57,511 nt of DNA from Thermoplasmata archaeon (GCA_021850505.1 JAJZLW010000020.1:1-57511); one strand, 5' to 3'; counted from the stretch's first letter, positions 1 to 7,295 are shown. Program-made: numbers and translations. The notes: generated by a model not told the origin, from the sequence alone.

Positions 1-2
1 TT

Positions 3-194
3 TTGGAGTGCATATATGTCATGCTCACTAAGAATATTGAATTCGAGGATAACATTGATTCCCTCACCGAGAGAAAGATGAAGGCCATGTCAATGAGGGC
101 AAAGAATCCAGGAAGATTCAAAGATATCGAAGAGGTGGAAAAAATATTTATGAAGAAAAGAGATCAGCATAAGACAGATCAACTTTTTTCATAG
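3..194 (+). CDS. hypothetical protein, open at the window edge
   Basis: This frame is open to the left edge, so the gene may begin outside the window; the first in-frame ATG is at 21. The visible product is short, charged and probably helical (KMKAMSMRAKNPGRFKDIEEVEKIF), without cysteines beyond one near the start and without membrane segments. It resembles no family I can name. It stands alone, about 150 bases from the convergent zinc-finger gene. It could be the tail of a longer protein or a small antitoxin-like protein; neither can be shown here. Confidence 0.4.
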   Translation: MECIYVMLTKNIEFEDNIDSLTERKMKAMSMRAKNPGRFKDIEEVEKIFMKKRDQHKTDQLFS

Positions 195-343
195 AAGGGA
201 ATACTTTGAAAATAATAATTAGAATCAATCCCCCCTCTAAAAATTAGTATATAAGGCCGGCCAGACCCATCACACTGATAAGAGATCCACTTTTATAAAA
301 AATATAATGTGCGAATTATAGCGATCACTTATATCATGAGAAT

Positions 344-439
344 CTAGTGCTTGTGATGCTTTGCTGCATGCTCTTCCATTTCCTTCTTGGATGCAAAAGC
401 CATGTTACATGCCTTACATTCAAATTTTTCTTCCGACAT
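344..439 (-). CDS. C2H2 zinc-finger microprotein, 31 residues
   Basis: A 31-residue product starting MSEEKFECKACNMAF and ending HHKH. It is almost entirely one classical C2H2 finger: Cys8-x2-Cys11-x12-His24-x3-His28, with the usual Phe after the second Cys. A strong Shine-Dalgarno GAGGTGA stands just before the ATG, a TATA-like CTATAAAAT about 35 bases upstream, and the palindrome TCAACGGTTGA directly behind that box, so the gene has every sign of being expressed. Its finger resembles that of the membrane protein at 1966-2547 (both have FASK after the Cys pair). Single C2H2 fingers in archaea are mostly transcription-related or protein-binding; the exact role is unknown. Confidence 0.75.
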   Translation of the reverse strand: MSEEKFECKACNMAFASKKEMEEHAAKHHKH

Positions 440-471
440 TCATTCACCTCATATGTTAAACTCAGCACACA

Positions 472-479
472 TTTTATAG
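472..479 (-). promoter_or_regulatory. TATA box of the zinc-finger microprotein gene
   Basis: On the minus strand the sequence reads CTATAAAAT, about 33-40 bases before the ATG at 439. The operator-like palindrome lies 9 bases further upstream, at the place where a repressor or activator would touch TFB/TBP. Confidence 0.5.
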
Positions 480-487
480 TTTTTCCG

Positions 488-498
488 TCAACGGTTGA
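488..498. promoter_or_regulatory. operator-like palindrome TCAACGGTTGA, copy 1
   Basis: An 11-bp inverted repeat, TCAAC-G-GTTGA, just upstream of the TATA box of the zinc-finger microprotein gene. Three further copies occur at 2594, 2702 and 3489, all at 5' ends of neighbouring genes. It is probably the binding site of the CARF-like winged-helix regulator encoded at 2751-3470 (inference from proximity). Confidence 0.6.
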
Positions 499-504
499 TA
501 TATC

Positions 505-1893
505 TCAGCGCTGAAGTACCTCCCTTGCTGAAAGTGCCGCCCTAAGTACCACCTCGGATAGTGCCGGATGGACATGGACCGTTCCCGTTATGTTCTCCAG
601 ATTTCCGTTTCCGGCATTCATTGCCACTACCACCTCGTGCAAGAGTGTTGACGCATCTATTCCCATTATGTGGCAACCCAGTATTTTATGTGAAGCTTTT
701 TCGACCAAAATCTTGACGAAGCCGGATTCATCCTTCAATGCCATTCCCATTCCAGTGTCAATATACCTGTATTTTCCCACAACAAAGTCTAATCCCATGG
801 TTTTCGCCTCACGTTCACTGAGACCAACGCCCGCTATTTGCGGGGACGTGAATACTGCGTGGGGAATTACATTGTAGTTTACCGAAATCTTATTATCCGA
901 ATCAATTATGTTATAGTAACTGTACTGAGCTTCCAGATTGGCACTGTGTTTAAGCATGTACTTTCCGATGACATCGCCAAGGGCAAATATTCCTTTGACG
1001 TTTGTTTCAAGGTATTCATCGACAACGATAAACCCCCTTTCGTCAAGTATCACACCGGTTCTTTCTGGCTCGAGGAGATCAGTATTTGGAGTTACTCCAA
1101 CTGCTATGAGTAACTCTTTGGCTCTGACCGTCGTATTGTTCTCTTCCACCGAGGATTTGACATTTACATGATAAACCCCTTCTTTCTTTGTAATCATTTC
1201 AGGTTCTGACGAGAGCAAAACCCTGTGCTTCTTGGCAAATTCTGCAGTAAAGCTTCTGGAAATCTCCTCATCCTCTCTGGTGAGCAGCCTGTCGCTCCTC
1301 TGTATTAAGGTCACTTTTGAGCCAAGGGAGCCAAAAAAATGCGCCAACTCCACTGCTATGTAACCACCACCTATTATGACCAGTGATTCAGGAAGACTGG
1401 AAAGGCGGAGAGCTTCCGTGCTGGTCAGATATCCCGCTCCGATCAGGCCGGGAATCTCAGGTATCTTCGGTCTGGCTCCGGCAGCTATCAGTATCTTCCC
1501 TCCTCTGATTAATGTGTTCCCAACCCTCAACTCCTTGTGATCGGTGAATTCTGCAATTCCTCTGAACAGTGTGGGGTTTTTTGCACTATATAAATATTTT
1601 TCAATGCCGCTGGATTCATCATCGACAAAATCACTTACTTCTTTCACTATTTTCGGGAAATTTACTGAAATATTGTAAGCATCAACTGAGAACTTGTGCG
1701 AAGAGCGCACAGTTTCCACTAAATCAGCCACGTGAAGGAGCATTTTTGATGGGATACACCCTCTGTTCAGGCAGGTTCCACCAAGAGGACCGGACTCTAT
1801 TATCGCGACCTTCAATCCATTTCTTGCCGCCCCATTTGCAACATCCAGTCCGGACCCGGAACCAATCACAATGAGATCAAAATTTTTCACCAT
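505..1893 (-). CDS. FAD-dependent pyridine nucleotide-disulfide oxidoreductase (dihydrolipoamide dehydrogenase-like)
   Basis: Full-length class I flavoprotein disulfide reductase of 462 residues. It has the FAD dinucleotide-binding GSGSG near residue 12, the redox pair GGTCLNRGCIPSK (Cys41/Cys46), the NAD(P)-binding GGGYIAVE near 175, the second FAD motif ALGDVIG, and the C-terminal HVHPALSE with the catalytic His and Glu. That ending is typical of dihydrolipoamide dehydrogenases and of the related mycothione-reductase-like archaeal branch. No E1 or E2 genes of a 2-oxoacid dehydrogenase complex are nearby; it sits instead among stress-type genes, so its disulfide substrate may be a small thiol rather than lipoamide. 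ATG at 1893 is preferred; a GTG three codons upstream is also open. Confidence 0.85.
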   Translation of the reverse strand: MVKNFDLIVIGSGSGLDVANGAARNGLKVAIIESGPLGGTCLNRGCIPSKMLLHVADLVETVRSSHKFSVDAYNISVNFPKIVKEVSDFVDDESSGIEKYLYSAKNPTLFRGIAEFTDHKELRVGNTLIRGGKILIAAGARPKIPEIPGLIGAGYLTSTEALRLSSLPESLVIIGGGYIAVELAHFFGSLGSKVTLIQRSDRLLTREDEEISRSFTAEFAKKHRVLLSSEPEMITKKEGVYHVNVKSSVEENNTTVRAKELLIAVGVTPNTDLLEPERTGVILDERGFIVVDEYLETNVKGIFALGDVIGKYMLKHSANLEAQYSYYNIIDSDNKISVNYNVIPHAVFTSPQIAGVGLSEREAKTMGLDFVVGKYRYIDTGMGMALKDESGFVKILVEKASHKILGCHIMGIDASTLLHEVVVAMNAGNGNLENITGTVHVHPALSEVVLRAALSAREVLQR

Positions 1894-1965
1894 TTGAACC
1901 ACTTACTTTCATCACTTTCGGTCTTAAACAAAAATTATAAAAAATATTATTTAATTTATAGTTAT

Positions 1966-2547
1966 TTAAAGTTTTCTGCCTATATAGAACGCTGTTGCTC
2001 CGAGTGCAAGACCATACAGAAGATGCCCTATGAATCCTACAACCAGAACATCAGGGAGCATCATAGCAGCCTTTGCACCCATTATATTCATCATCACCGA
2101 TGCGAATACAGTCATTGCCATGGGCAGGAAAAATACAAGGTACACAACTATTGCAAATGCTACCCCAAGACCAAGAGATTTTGATACATTCTTAAGTTTC
2201 AATGGCTTTACATATGACACTATCGCACCAAATATTGCACCGGCAACTATGCTAACTGTGAAATGCCCGAGTACGCCAATCATTACAGCAGAGCCCATTG
2301 ATGCCCCTAAACCCATTCCCATGACCAATGCAAATGTGGTTGCAGGGAGGCCCATTCCTGCTGCGCCAGCCATCAATACCAGAAGCATAAGAATTCCGCC
2401 AATTATCCCTCCTATGATGGAAGATATTATCGTTTTCCTTGCGCCAAAACCTATTTTCGCTTTACCCATATGCATTTTTGCATGATTCATCAGGAGTTCT
2501 TTTGAAGCGAAGACCTGACCACATTCTTCACACTTATTTTCTGTCAT
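1966..2547 (-). CDS. C2H2 zinc-finger membrane protein
   Basis: The first 25 residues form a C2H2 finger (CEECGQVFASK, then HAKMH; spacing Cys-x2-Cys-x12-His-x3-His). The remaining about 165 residues are four or five Gly/Ala/Met-rich membrane segments with only short loops, one containing a charged stretch (YVKPLKLKNVSK). So a cytoplasmic finger is tethered to a small integral membrane domain. I start it at the ATG at 2547, which follows AGGTGA closely; an in-frame GTG lies two codons upstream. A palindrome of the TCAACCGTTG type lies about 47 bases upstream, shared by position with the divergent regulator. Function unknown; a metal or redox sensor, or a membrane anchor for the 31-residue finger protein's partner, is possible. 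Confidence 0.8.
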   Translation of the reverse strand: MTENKCEECGQVFASKELLMNHAKMHMGKAKIGFGARKTIISSIIGGIIGGILMLLVLMAGAAGMGLPATTFALVMGMGLGASMGSAVMIGVLGHFTVSIVAGAIFGAIVSYVKPLKLKNVSKSLGLGVAFAIVVYLVFFLPMAMTVFASVMMNIMGAKAAMMLPDVLVVGFIGHLLYGLALGATAFYIGRKL

Positions 2548-2593
2548 ATTCACCTAACATTCTCATTCAGGCTCTGTATTAAGGCTTAATCGG

Positions 2594-2604
2594 TCAACCG
2601 TTGT
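2594..2604. promoter_or_regulatory. operator-like palindrome TCAACCGTTGT, copy 2
   Basis: Matches the 11-bp TCAAC-N-GTTGA consensus at 10 of 11 positions. It lies in the divergent spacer, upstream of the zinc-finger membrane protein gene read on the minus strand. Confidence 0.5.
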
Positions 2605-2701
2605 AGTTAACTCCATTATTCAGACTGGAAATTTGTCTCAGATCAAGGCTGTTGTGAACACTATTCCAACATTCAAATCTCTAGATCGGCTTTTCTATGC
2701 G

Positions 2702-2712
2702 TCAACCGTTGA
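2702..2712. promoter_or_regulatory. operator-like palindrome TCAACCGTTGA, copy 3
   Basis: A perfect 11-bp inverted repeat 39 bases before the ATG at 2751. If translation began at the upstream ATG at 2697 the operator would lie inside codons 2-6; its conservation with the other copies argues that the true start is further downstream and that the regulator controls itself. Confidence 0.6.
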
Positions 2713-2750
2713 TTGGAAAGATTAGTAGGGCGGTAAAGAATTCAGTCAAT

Positions 2751-3470
2751 ATGTCTAATAATGCAGAATGTATAGTTAGATCAATGGGAGAAGACCTACT
2801 TAAACAGAAAAAGACACTGCAGATTGCGATATATTCGGACGGACAGTCATACAAAGGCATTAGGGACGGGATAAGGCTTCTTCCGATGGATAAGCTTGTA
2901 ATAATACATGAAGAGGTCCATGACAACAATGTCCGTCTTATTGACATACCCTTCAGAGAATTCATCAAACAAATAGCAAATGCTCTGATGACAAAGGTGG
3001 AGGAAGTTGTGGTGAAGTCGGGTGATCTGAATGAGGTACTTGAGGCAGTGAAATCAGTATACAGAGATAATTGCAACGAATACGACGATTTTCTCATGAA
3101 CGTAACTGAGGGTGGAAAGCTCATCTCCTGCACAGCAATTTCCTCAGCTTTCATTTTTGGCATAAGGGCATTCTGGATCGATCTAAAGGGAGTTCATATG
3201 CTGCCCATACTGAAGCTTGGATACCAGAGAATCCTCTCCGAAACCAAGCTCACTATTCTAAGCGCGTTAGCCAGAAAAAAAGGAAAAGTGGATAGTCTCG
3301 AACAGCTTTCTGAAATGACCGGGTTGGAAAAATCCCTGATCAGCAGGCACATGAACGGCACGGACGACTCACAGGGCCTCGTAGACTTAGGTCTTGTCTC
3401 GGTGAACAGGGGAGCAAGAGGCAGGAGTGAGGTGGAGATAACTGCCCTTGGCAAGATTGTAACTGTATGA
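2751..3470 (+). CDS. CARF-like domain / winged-helix transcription regulator (Csa3/DUF6293 type)
   Basis: About 240 residues in two parts. Residues 1-150 are an alpha/beta domain with a first strand QIAIYSDGQ, repeated helix-strand units, a stretch VVVKSGDLNEVLEAVKSVY and a loop NVTEGGKLISCTA, which matches the N-(I/V)-(S/T)-x-G-x-K-type loop of CARF-type Rossmann domains in Csa3 and DUF6293 proteins. The C-terminal 70 residues form a winged helix of MarR type (LSEMTGLEKSLISRHMNGL-like recognition region, then VNRGARGRSEVEITALG as the wing). CARF domains bind cyclic oligonucleotides or related nucleotides in CRISPR systems, but no cas gene is present here. The start could also be the ATG at 2697 or 2784; 2751 leaves the operator outside the gene. 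Confidence 0.7.
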   Translation: MSNNAECIVRSMGEDLLKQKKTLQIAIYSDGQSYKGIRDGIRLLPMDKLVIIHEEVHDNNVRLIDIPFREFIKQIANALMTKVEEVVVKSGDLNEVLEAVKSVYRDNCNEYDDFLMNVTEGGKLISCTAISSAFIFGIRAFWIDLKGVHMLPILKLGYQRILSETKLTILSALARKKGKVDSLEQLSEMTGLEKSLISRHMNGTDDSQGLVDLGLVSVNRGARGRSEVEITALGKIVTV

Positions 3471-3487
3471 TACCCGTAAGTGCCGCT

Positions 3488-3500
3488 GTCAACCGTTGAC
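3488..3500. promoter_or_regulatory. operator-like palindrome GTCAACCGTTGAC, copy 4
   Basis: The longest copy, a perfect 13-bp inverted repeat, 18 bases after the regulator stop codon and about 40 bases before the OsmC remnant. It presumably served the OsmC gene promoter. Confidence 0.55.
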
Positions 3501-3542
3501 TGAAAGAAGTTAGGAAATTCATCCGAATGAAAGGATATAGTA

Positions 3543-4023
3543 CATTTTGATGATCCTTTCAAACAGAGAATGCAGGAAAGAATGTTCTCATGGACGTCCA
3601 ATGAAAACGGACCCAGCCCTCTGGCATATTTTGTGTCGAGCCTTGCCATGTGTCAGATGATACACTACAGTGAACATGCAGCATCGAAAGGCCTGATGAT
3701 AGATGAACTTGACCCCCCTCCCATTTTACATAGTAATATAAATATATAAAACGATGCTATATTGTGCCATTTTAAACTGGTGCAAACCAGAACTCCATAT
3801 AAAAATTGAGGGAAGATTCAAAATCAGCAGGCCTAGATTATTCTTGGAGATTACATATTTTTTTATTGATATAAGGTCGCAAGAGAGCATTGAAGAAATT
3901 AGGGAACTGGCATCATCTGCTGCCTCTGACTGCTATATCACCAACACACTCTCGAAATCTTGTGATGTTAACGGTCTGCTTATGGTAAACGGAAATGACA
4001 TGGGCAAGATTGGGATAGCATAA
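3543..4023 (+). pseudogene. OsmC-family peroxiredoxin-like gene split by an 85-bp insertion
   Basis: Two halves of one OsmC protein lie in different frames. The first, 3543-3710, reads GPSPLAYFVSSLAMCQMIHY and on to GLMIDELD, which carries the OsmC core GPSPL and the first redox Cys. The second, from 3790 in the frame of the ATG at 3754, reads LHIKIEGRFK, then ITYFFIDI and CYITNTL with the second Cys. Removing 85 bases between the two GAACT copies (3705-3709 and 3790-3794) joins them as DEL-HIKIEG in frame. The inserted piece contains stop codons. OsmC proteins reduce organic hydroperoxides with the two Cys. The second half could still be made from ATG 3754 as an 89-residue fragment, but it lacks the first Cys. 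The N-terminus also lacks a clear start. Confidence 0.75.
3705..3794. repeat. short insertion with 5-bp direct repeats (GAACT) inside the OsmC gene
   Basis: GAACT occurs at 3705-3709 and again at 3790-3794, and the 85-bp unit between them is A+T-rich after a CCCCCCTCCC run and contains TATAAATATATAAAA. The repeats look like a target-site duplication left by a small element, although no convincing terminal inverted repeats were found. Confidence 0.45.
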
Positions 4024-4061
4024 ATTAGATCCACATGCATTACCAAAGGAAGTGGATAGAT

Positions 4062-4520
4062 ATGATAGATATATTAGAGCACATTTTTCGGGACAATCTC
4101 AGACCAGAGGAAGTTAAGAATTACATTATTTTCCTGTTGATCCTTGCTGTTATATTTTCCCTCACATCAATCAGGGGAGACTATATCCTAGCACCACCAT
4201 ACGCTGTTTCAGCCTATATCGTTGTTTTCCAGAGAAATACCAAGTATTCCAACAGAAAGAGCCTGATTGCAACCTATACAATCGTTATCCTTTCCTCAGA
4301 TGCACTTCATTTCCTCTTGGGAGAGAGCCTCGTTGGGATGATCCTAAATGTATTGATTGTTTCTGCTTTTGTTACCTTCACCAACCTAACGCATCCCCCT
4401 GCAATCGCACTGACAATTTTCTCTTATCTGGCTGGAGTTCCTCTTGATTTCACAATTTCTTCCGGGCTTTCCCTCTTAGCTTTGCTTTCAGCATCCGTGA
4501 TCATAGAAAAATATGGTTAA
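4062..4520 (+). CDS. HPP-family integral membrane protein
   Basis: About 152 residues with four or five membrane segments (roughly 20-40, 45-60, 75-95, 100-120, 125-145) and the family signature THPPAIAL in the second half, where the Pro pair sits between helices. HPP proteins are found in bacteria, archaea and chloroplasts; a chloroplast member transports nitrite, but the substrate of archaeal versions is unknown. The ATG at 4062 is preceded by AAGGAAGTGG; an ATG at 4035 is also open. It follows the broken OsmC gene by 38 bases and is convergent with the DUF302 gene. Confidence 0.75.
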   Translation: MIDILEHIFRDNLRPEEVKNYIIFLLILAVIFSLTSIRGDYILAPPYAVSAYIVVFQRNTKYSNRKSLIATYTIVILSSDALHFLLGESLVGMILNVLIVSAFVTFTNLTHPPAIALTIFSYLAGVPLDFTISSGLSLLALLSASVIIEKYG

Positions 4521-4573
4521 TTGAATAATGTTTGGGGATTCATTTTTCCAGTTTCTTGCTCCAGAATAATTCA

Positions 4574-4948
4574 TCATATAACAGAATTAGTCACAGAATC
4601 AAGCATTTTGTCCACTCTTCCGGCGAGTTCCTCCAGTCCATTGTAATGAGAGAAAAGCTCGACTGCACTCTGCGCTGCCACATGGGTCTTGTCACTTTCC
4701 TCGTAGATGTAAACTCTCAGGGGCGGAATTATGCCTGCCTTCAGATCGTTGTCAAAAACTTCCCTGGCAAGCTTCGGGTTGAAAACTTCAAGAATTTTGT
4801 TTCCTTTTATCTCAACTCCAATCTTCTTCAGATTAGCCTGCGCATCTATGACTGAGATGACCTTCAGGCCATTCTCATTTATAGATCTCTCAAGAAGCTC
4901 AACTGTTTGTTCAAATCCAAATTTTGAAACTATTTCTTTCACTTTCAT
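4574..4948 (-). CDS. DUF302 family protein, last gene of the mercury-type operon
   Basis: A 124-residue soluble protein with the DUF302 pattern: an N-terminal helix FGFEQTVELLERSINENGLKV, the strand VISVIDAQANLKKIGVEI, then NPKLAREVFDNDLKAGIIPPLRVYIYE and a C-terminal helix. DUF302 proteins often accompany metal or redox genes; their biochemical role is not established. The start MKVKEIVS is preceded by GGAG at 7 bases, overlapping the merA stop region, so the gene is translated from the same transcript. A start seven codons upstream is possible but would overlap merA. Confidence 0.8.
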   Translation of the reverse strand: MKVKEIVSKFGFEQTVELLERSINENGLKVISVIDAQANLKKIGVEIKGNKILEVFNPKLAREVFDNDLKAGIIPPLRVYIYEESDKTHVAAQSAVELFSHYNGLEELAGRVDKMLDSVTNSVI

Positions 4949-4953
4949 TTCTA

Positions 4954-6378
4954 TCACTCCACGCAACACGACATCTTTGTCATATCTCTGGTGAATGACT
5001 GTGAAGTCAACTTGATGCCTTCTGCCACAGTGGGGAAGATATGACTGTTATCTATGATATCGTGATATGTATATCCATTTTTGATTGCTATCACGCCTTC
5101 TATAATAAACTCCGCCGCATAAGGCGCAAGTACATGGATGCCAACGATCTTTCCCGTATTCTCATCAGCTACAATCTTGAACATCCCTGTATCTTCTCTC
5201 AATATTCTGGCTTTTGGCACCGTAACAAGAGGAAGCACCCTGCTAACTGCCTTTCCAAAGCTCCTGTTGTATTCATCCTCCGTGTAACCAACGGAAGCAA
5301 GTTGCGGCTCGGTAAAAATTGCCCATGGGACTTCTTGAAGATTAACCCCTTTCGATGAATGTTCGAAAATATTAGATGCTATAACGGAACCTTCTCTTGC
5401 AGCAAGGGTCTCCAGCCTGTATCTCTGATCCACCACATCTCCGGCTGCGTAGATCGAGGGGTTCCTCGTGGAGAAATCATCATTCACTTTAATGCCGTTA
5501 TCTGAGTATTCAACACGAGCGTTTTCAAGTGAGAGACCCGCTACATTTTGCTTCCTGCCCGATGCGATCAGAATCTCATCCACCTCTATTTCTTCGCTTT
5601 TTCCTTTATACTTGGTACTGATGATCTTTTTATCTCCTCTCCTGTAAACTTTCTCAATCTCTCTCTCTATTAAAAATGAAATCCCATCATTCTCCAGAGC
5701 CCTTATGAGTTCACTCCCAACTTCCCTTTCAATCCCCCTGGCTATGGTATCGTGTTTCTTTATTATCCTGACACTTGAACCAAGTCTATGCAAAGCCTGA
5801 CCGATCTCCAGGCCAACAAACCCCCCACCCAGGATACCGACCTCACCTGGAAGCTCATTGAGAGACCACACACTATCACTGGTCAAGTAGCCGGTCTCTT
5901 CAAGGCCTTCGATCTGTGGAATCTTGGGACTGGAGCCTGTGGCTATGATGAAATTGTATCCTTTCACATTCTCTTCTTCCAGTTTAGACGTTACTCTTAC
6001 TGTGTCGCCGGAGATAAAGCTCGCTTTACCTTCATACATTGTTATGTTGGGATAAAATTTCAGAACATCCTCATACTTGCTCCTTCTCTCCTCTTTAACG
6101 GCTTCTCTGAGAGATTCCATGAGTTTGTCGAAGGCAATTGAAGGATCTGAGGGTTCAATTCCAGGATACTTGGGATTCCGCTGTGTGCTGGCCACCTTTG
6201 AAGCCTCTATGATATATTTTGAAGGGACACAACCAACATTAACGCAAGTCCCTCCGATTGGGCCGAAGCCTATCATTGCAATGGCTGCTTGGTTAGAAGT
6301 GATCTCACTTGTCCTTATTGCGGCAGAGAATGCAGCGGCACCTCTCCCAATGATCACAAGATCATATTCCTGCGCCAT
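4954..6378 (-). CDS. merA: mercuric reductase
   Basis: A 474-residue flavoprotein that would reduce Hg(II) to Hg(0) with NADPH in the cytoplasm. Visible are the FAD-binding VIIGRGAAAFSAA, the catalytic pair GGTCVNVGCVPSK (about Cys45/Cys50), the NADPH-binding GGGFVGLE, AAGDV, and at the extreme C-terminus MTKMSCCVE, the vicinal Cys pair that delivers Hg(II) and separates MerA from dihydrolipoamide dehydrogenases. It lacks the fused N-terminal HMA domain of many bacterial MerA; that domain is encoded as a separate gene just upstream. The ATG at 6378 follows the preceding stop by one base; a TTG three codons upstream is an alternative. Confidence 0.9.
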   Translation of the reverse strand: MAQEYDLVIIGRGAAAFSAAIRTSEITSNQAAIAMIGFGPIGGTCVNVGCVPSKYIIEASKVASTQRNPKYPGIEPSDPSIAFDKLMESLREAVKEERRSKYEDVLKFYPNITMYEGKASFISGDTVRVTSKLEEENVKGYNFIIATGSSPKIPQIEGLEETGYLTSDSVWSLNELPGEVGILGGGFVGLEIGQALHRLGSSVRIIKKHDTIARGIEREVGSELIRALENDGISFLIEREIEKVYRRGDKKIISTKYKGKSEEIEVDEILIASGRKQNVAGLSLENARVEYSDNGIKVNDDFSTRNPSIYAAGDVVDQRYRLETLAAREGSVIASNIFEHSSKGVNLQEVPWAIFTEPQLASVGYTEDEYNRSFGKAVSRVLPLVTVPKARILREDTGMFKIVADENTGKIVGIHVLAPYAAEFIIEGVIAIKNGYTYHDIIDNSHIFPTVAEGIKLTSQSFTRDMTKMSCCVE

Positions 6379-6379
6379 A

Positions 6380-6613
6380 TTACTCAACTTTTCTCAACTG
6401 TGCCTTGTAATGGGTTTCATCTCCAAAGACAGGGGCTTTAACAAGTTTCTCTGCTGAAATTTTAGCATCATCTATCTTTACAATTGCCATGCCATCCTTT
6501 AATGATACGGATAATACATCTGCACCCTCCTTTTTCAGTCCATCACTTACCGTTCTTACGCAGTCATCGCAAGTCATGCCAAAAACTCTCATAGTTACTT
6601 TCTTTGCAGTCAT
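6380..6613 (-). CDS. heavy-metal-associated (HMA) domain protein, MerP/NmerA-like
   Basis: A 77-residue ferredoxin-like metal-binding protein with the diagnostic GMTCDDC (residues 13-19) in the first loop and a beta-alpha-beta-beta-alpha-beta pattern (GADVLSVSLKDGMAIVKI). It has no signal peptide or membrane segment, so it is cytoplasmic, unlike bacterial periplasmic MerP. Its place one base before merA suggests it passes Hg(II) to MerA like the fused N-terminal domain of other MerA proteins. A strong Shine-Dalgarno AAGGAG precedes the ATG. Confidence 0.88.
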   Translation of the reverse strand: MTAKKVTMRVFGMTCDDCVRTVSDGLKKEGADVLSVSLKDGMAIVKIDDAKISAEKLVKAPVFGDETHYKAQLRKVE

Positions 6614-6645
6614 ATACTCCTTATCGCAGAAAAGTATTAAAGTTC

Positions 6646-6659
6646 AAAAGTAAACTTTT
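6646..6659. promoter_or_regulatory. inverted repeat AAAAGTAAACTTTT in the mer divergent promoter
   Basis: A perfect 6-bp inverted repeat with a 2-bp centre, midway between the divergent starts of the HMA gene (6613) and the HxlR regulator (6693). It is the best candidate for the operator of that regulator. Confidence 0.5.
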
Positions 6660-6692
6660 CTTTACCTGAATGCATGAAGTTCTTTGGTTATA

Positions 6693-7073
6693 ATGGTTAT
6701 AGCAAAAAACAACGACCTGAGGAGGCTTGAAAATAAAAGCAAAGCCTGCATGATCGAAGGCCGTGATTTTACCGTATGTGTTGATCCTTCTCTTCCCCTC
6801 CTTAACCTGATCGGAAAGAAATATACAATGATGGTGCTGGGCGTAATAGGGAACAGAGGAAACAGGAAGAATTTTAATGAGATACTGAACGACATTCCTT
6901 ATTCAAGTTCAACGATTATCTCCAAGAGGCTGAAGGAGCTTCAGGATTTCCGTTTGATCCAGAGACATAACGGAGCGGATGGGGTTACTTACTCACTCTC
7001 CATATTTGGCCATAATGTTAGAGAGAGCTTGTTACCATTGCTACATTTGGTAGAAAAAACCCCACTGGATTGA
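6693..7073 (+). CDS. HxlR-family winged-helix transcription regulator
   Basis: A 126-residue regulator with the HxlR pattern: a Cys and Pro containing N-terminus (CMIEGRDFTVCVDPSLPLLNLIGKKYTMMVL), the helix-turn-helix NDIPYSSSTIISKRLKEL and the wing HNGADGVTYSLS. HxlR proteins usually bind as dimers to their own divergent promoter. The two Cys at about 19 and 29 could sense Hg(II) or another thiol-reactive signal, which would fit control of the divergent HMA-merA-DUF302 operon (inference). ATG 6693 is preferred over a TTG three codons upstream. Confidence 0.85.
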   Translation: MVIAKNNDLRRLENKSKACMIEGRDFTVCVDPSLPLLNLIGKKYTMMVLGVIGNRGNRKNFNEILNDIPYSSSTIISKRLKELQDFRLIQRHNGADGVTYSLSIFGHNVRESLLPLLHLVEKTPLD

Positions 7074-7093
7074 GTTCTGAGCATGATTGGGAA

Positions 7094-7165
7094 TGGACCG
7101 GTCGGGACTTGAACCCGAGGCCTCCTGCTTGCAAAGCAGGCGATCTACCGCTGATCTACCGGCCC
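7094..7165 (-). tRNA. tRNA-Ala (anticodon UGC)
   Basis: The minus strand folds into a standard 72-base cloverleaf: acceptor GGGCCGG with CCGGTCC plus discriminator A, D arm GATC/GATC, anticodon stem CCTGC/GCAGG around TTTGCAA, and T arm TCGGG-TTCAAGT-CCCGA. CCA is not encoded and no intron is present. Confidence 0.95.
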
Positions 7166-7295
7166 AATAGCGGACCGTAATTTTGTTTATGAATAATAAT
7201 TCTTCACTGAGATTTGCAGTCAGAATATACAATTATCATATCTGCTTAAAAAATTAGAAGAAAATAAGTTAATGACGTAATGCATTAGGAGATAA

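Noticed and set aside
250..275. GGCCGGCC near the left end as a possible structured element
   Set aside because: A short palindrome without longer pairing or conserved context; chance occurrence is adequate.
590..1171. Plus-strand open frames opposite the flavoprotein gene
   Set aside because: They lie entirely inside a well supported minus-strand gene and their products have unnatural composition.
2030..2485. 151-residue plus-strand frame
   Set aside because: Pro/Ile/Thr-rich mirror of the zinc-finger membrane protein; no start signal.
2751..3470. CRISPR-associated regulator implying a CRISPR locus nearby
   Set aside because: No cas genes and no regularly spaced repeats were seen in the window; only the regulator domain resembles Csa3.
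4954..6378. Second dihydrolipoamide dehydrogenase
   Set aside because: The C-terminal vicinal Cys pair and the adjacent HMA gene identify it as mercuric reductase.
7094..7165. Integration site (att) at a tRNA gene
   Set aside because: No duplicate of the tRNA-Ala or tRNA-Pro 3' ends was noticed elsewhere in the window and no integrase gene is present.
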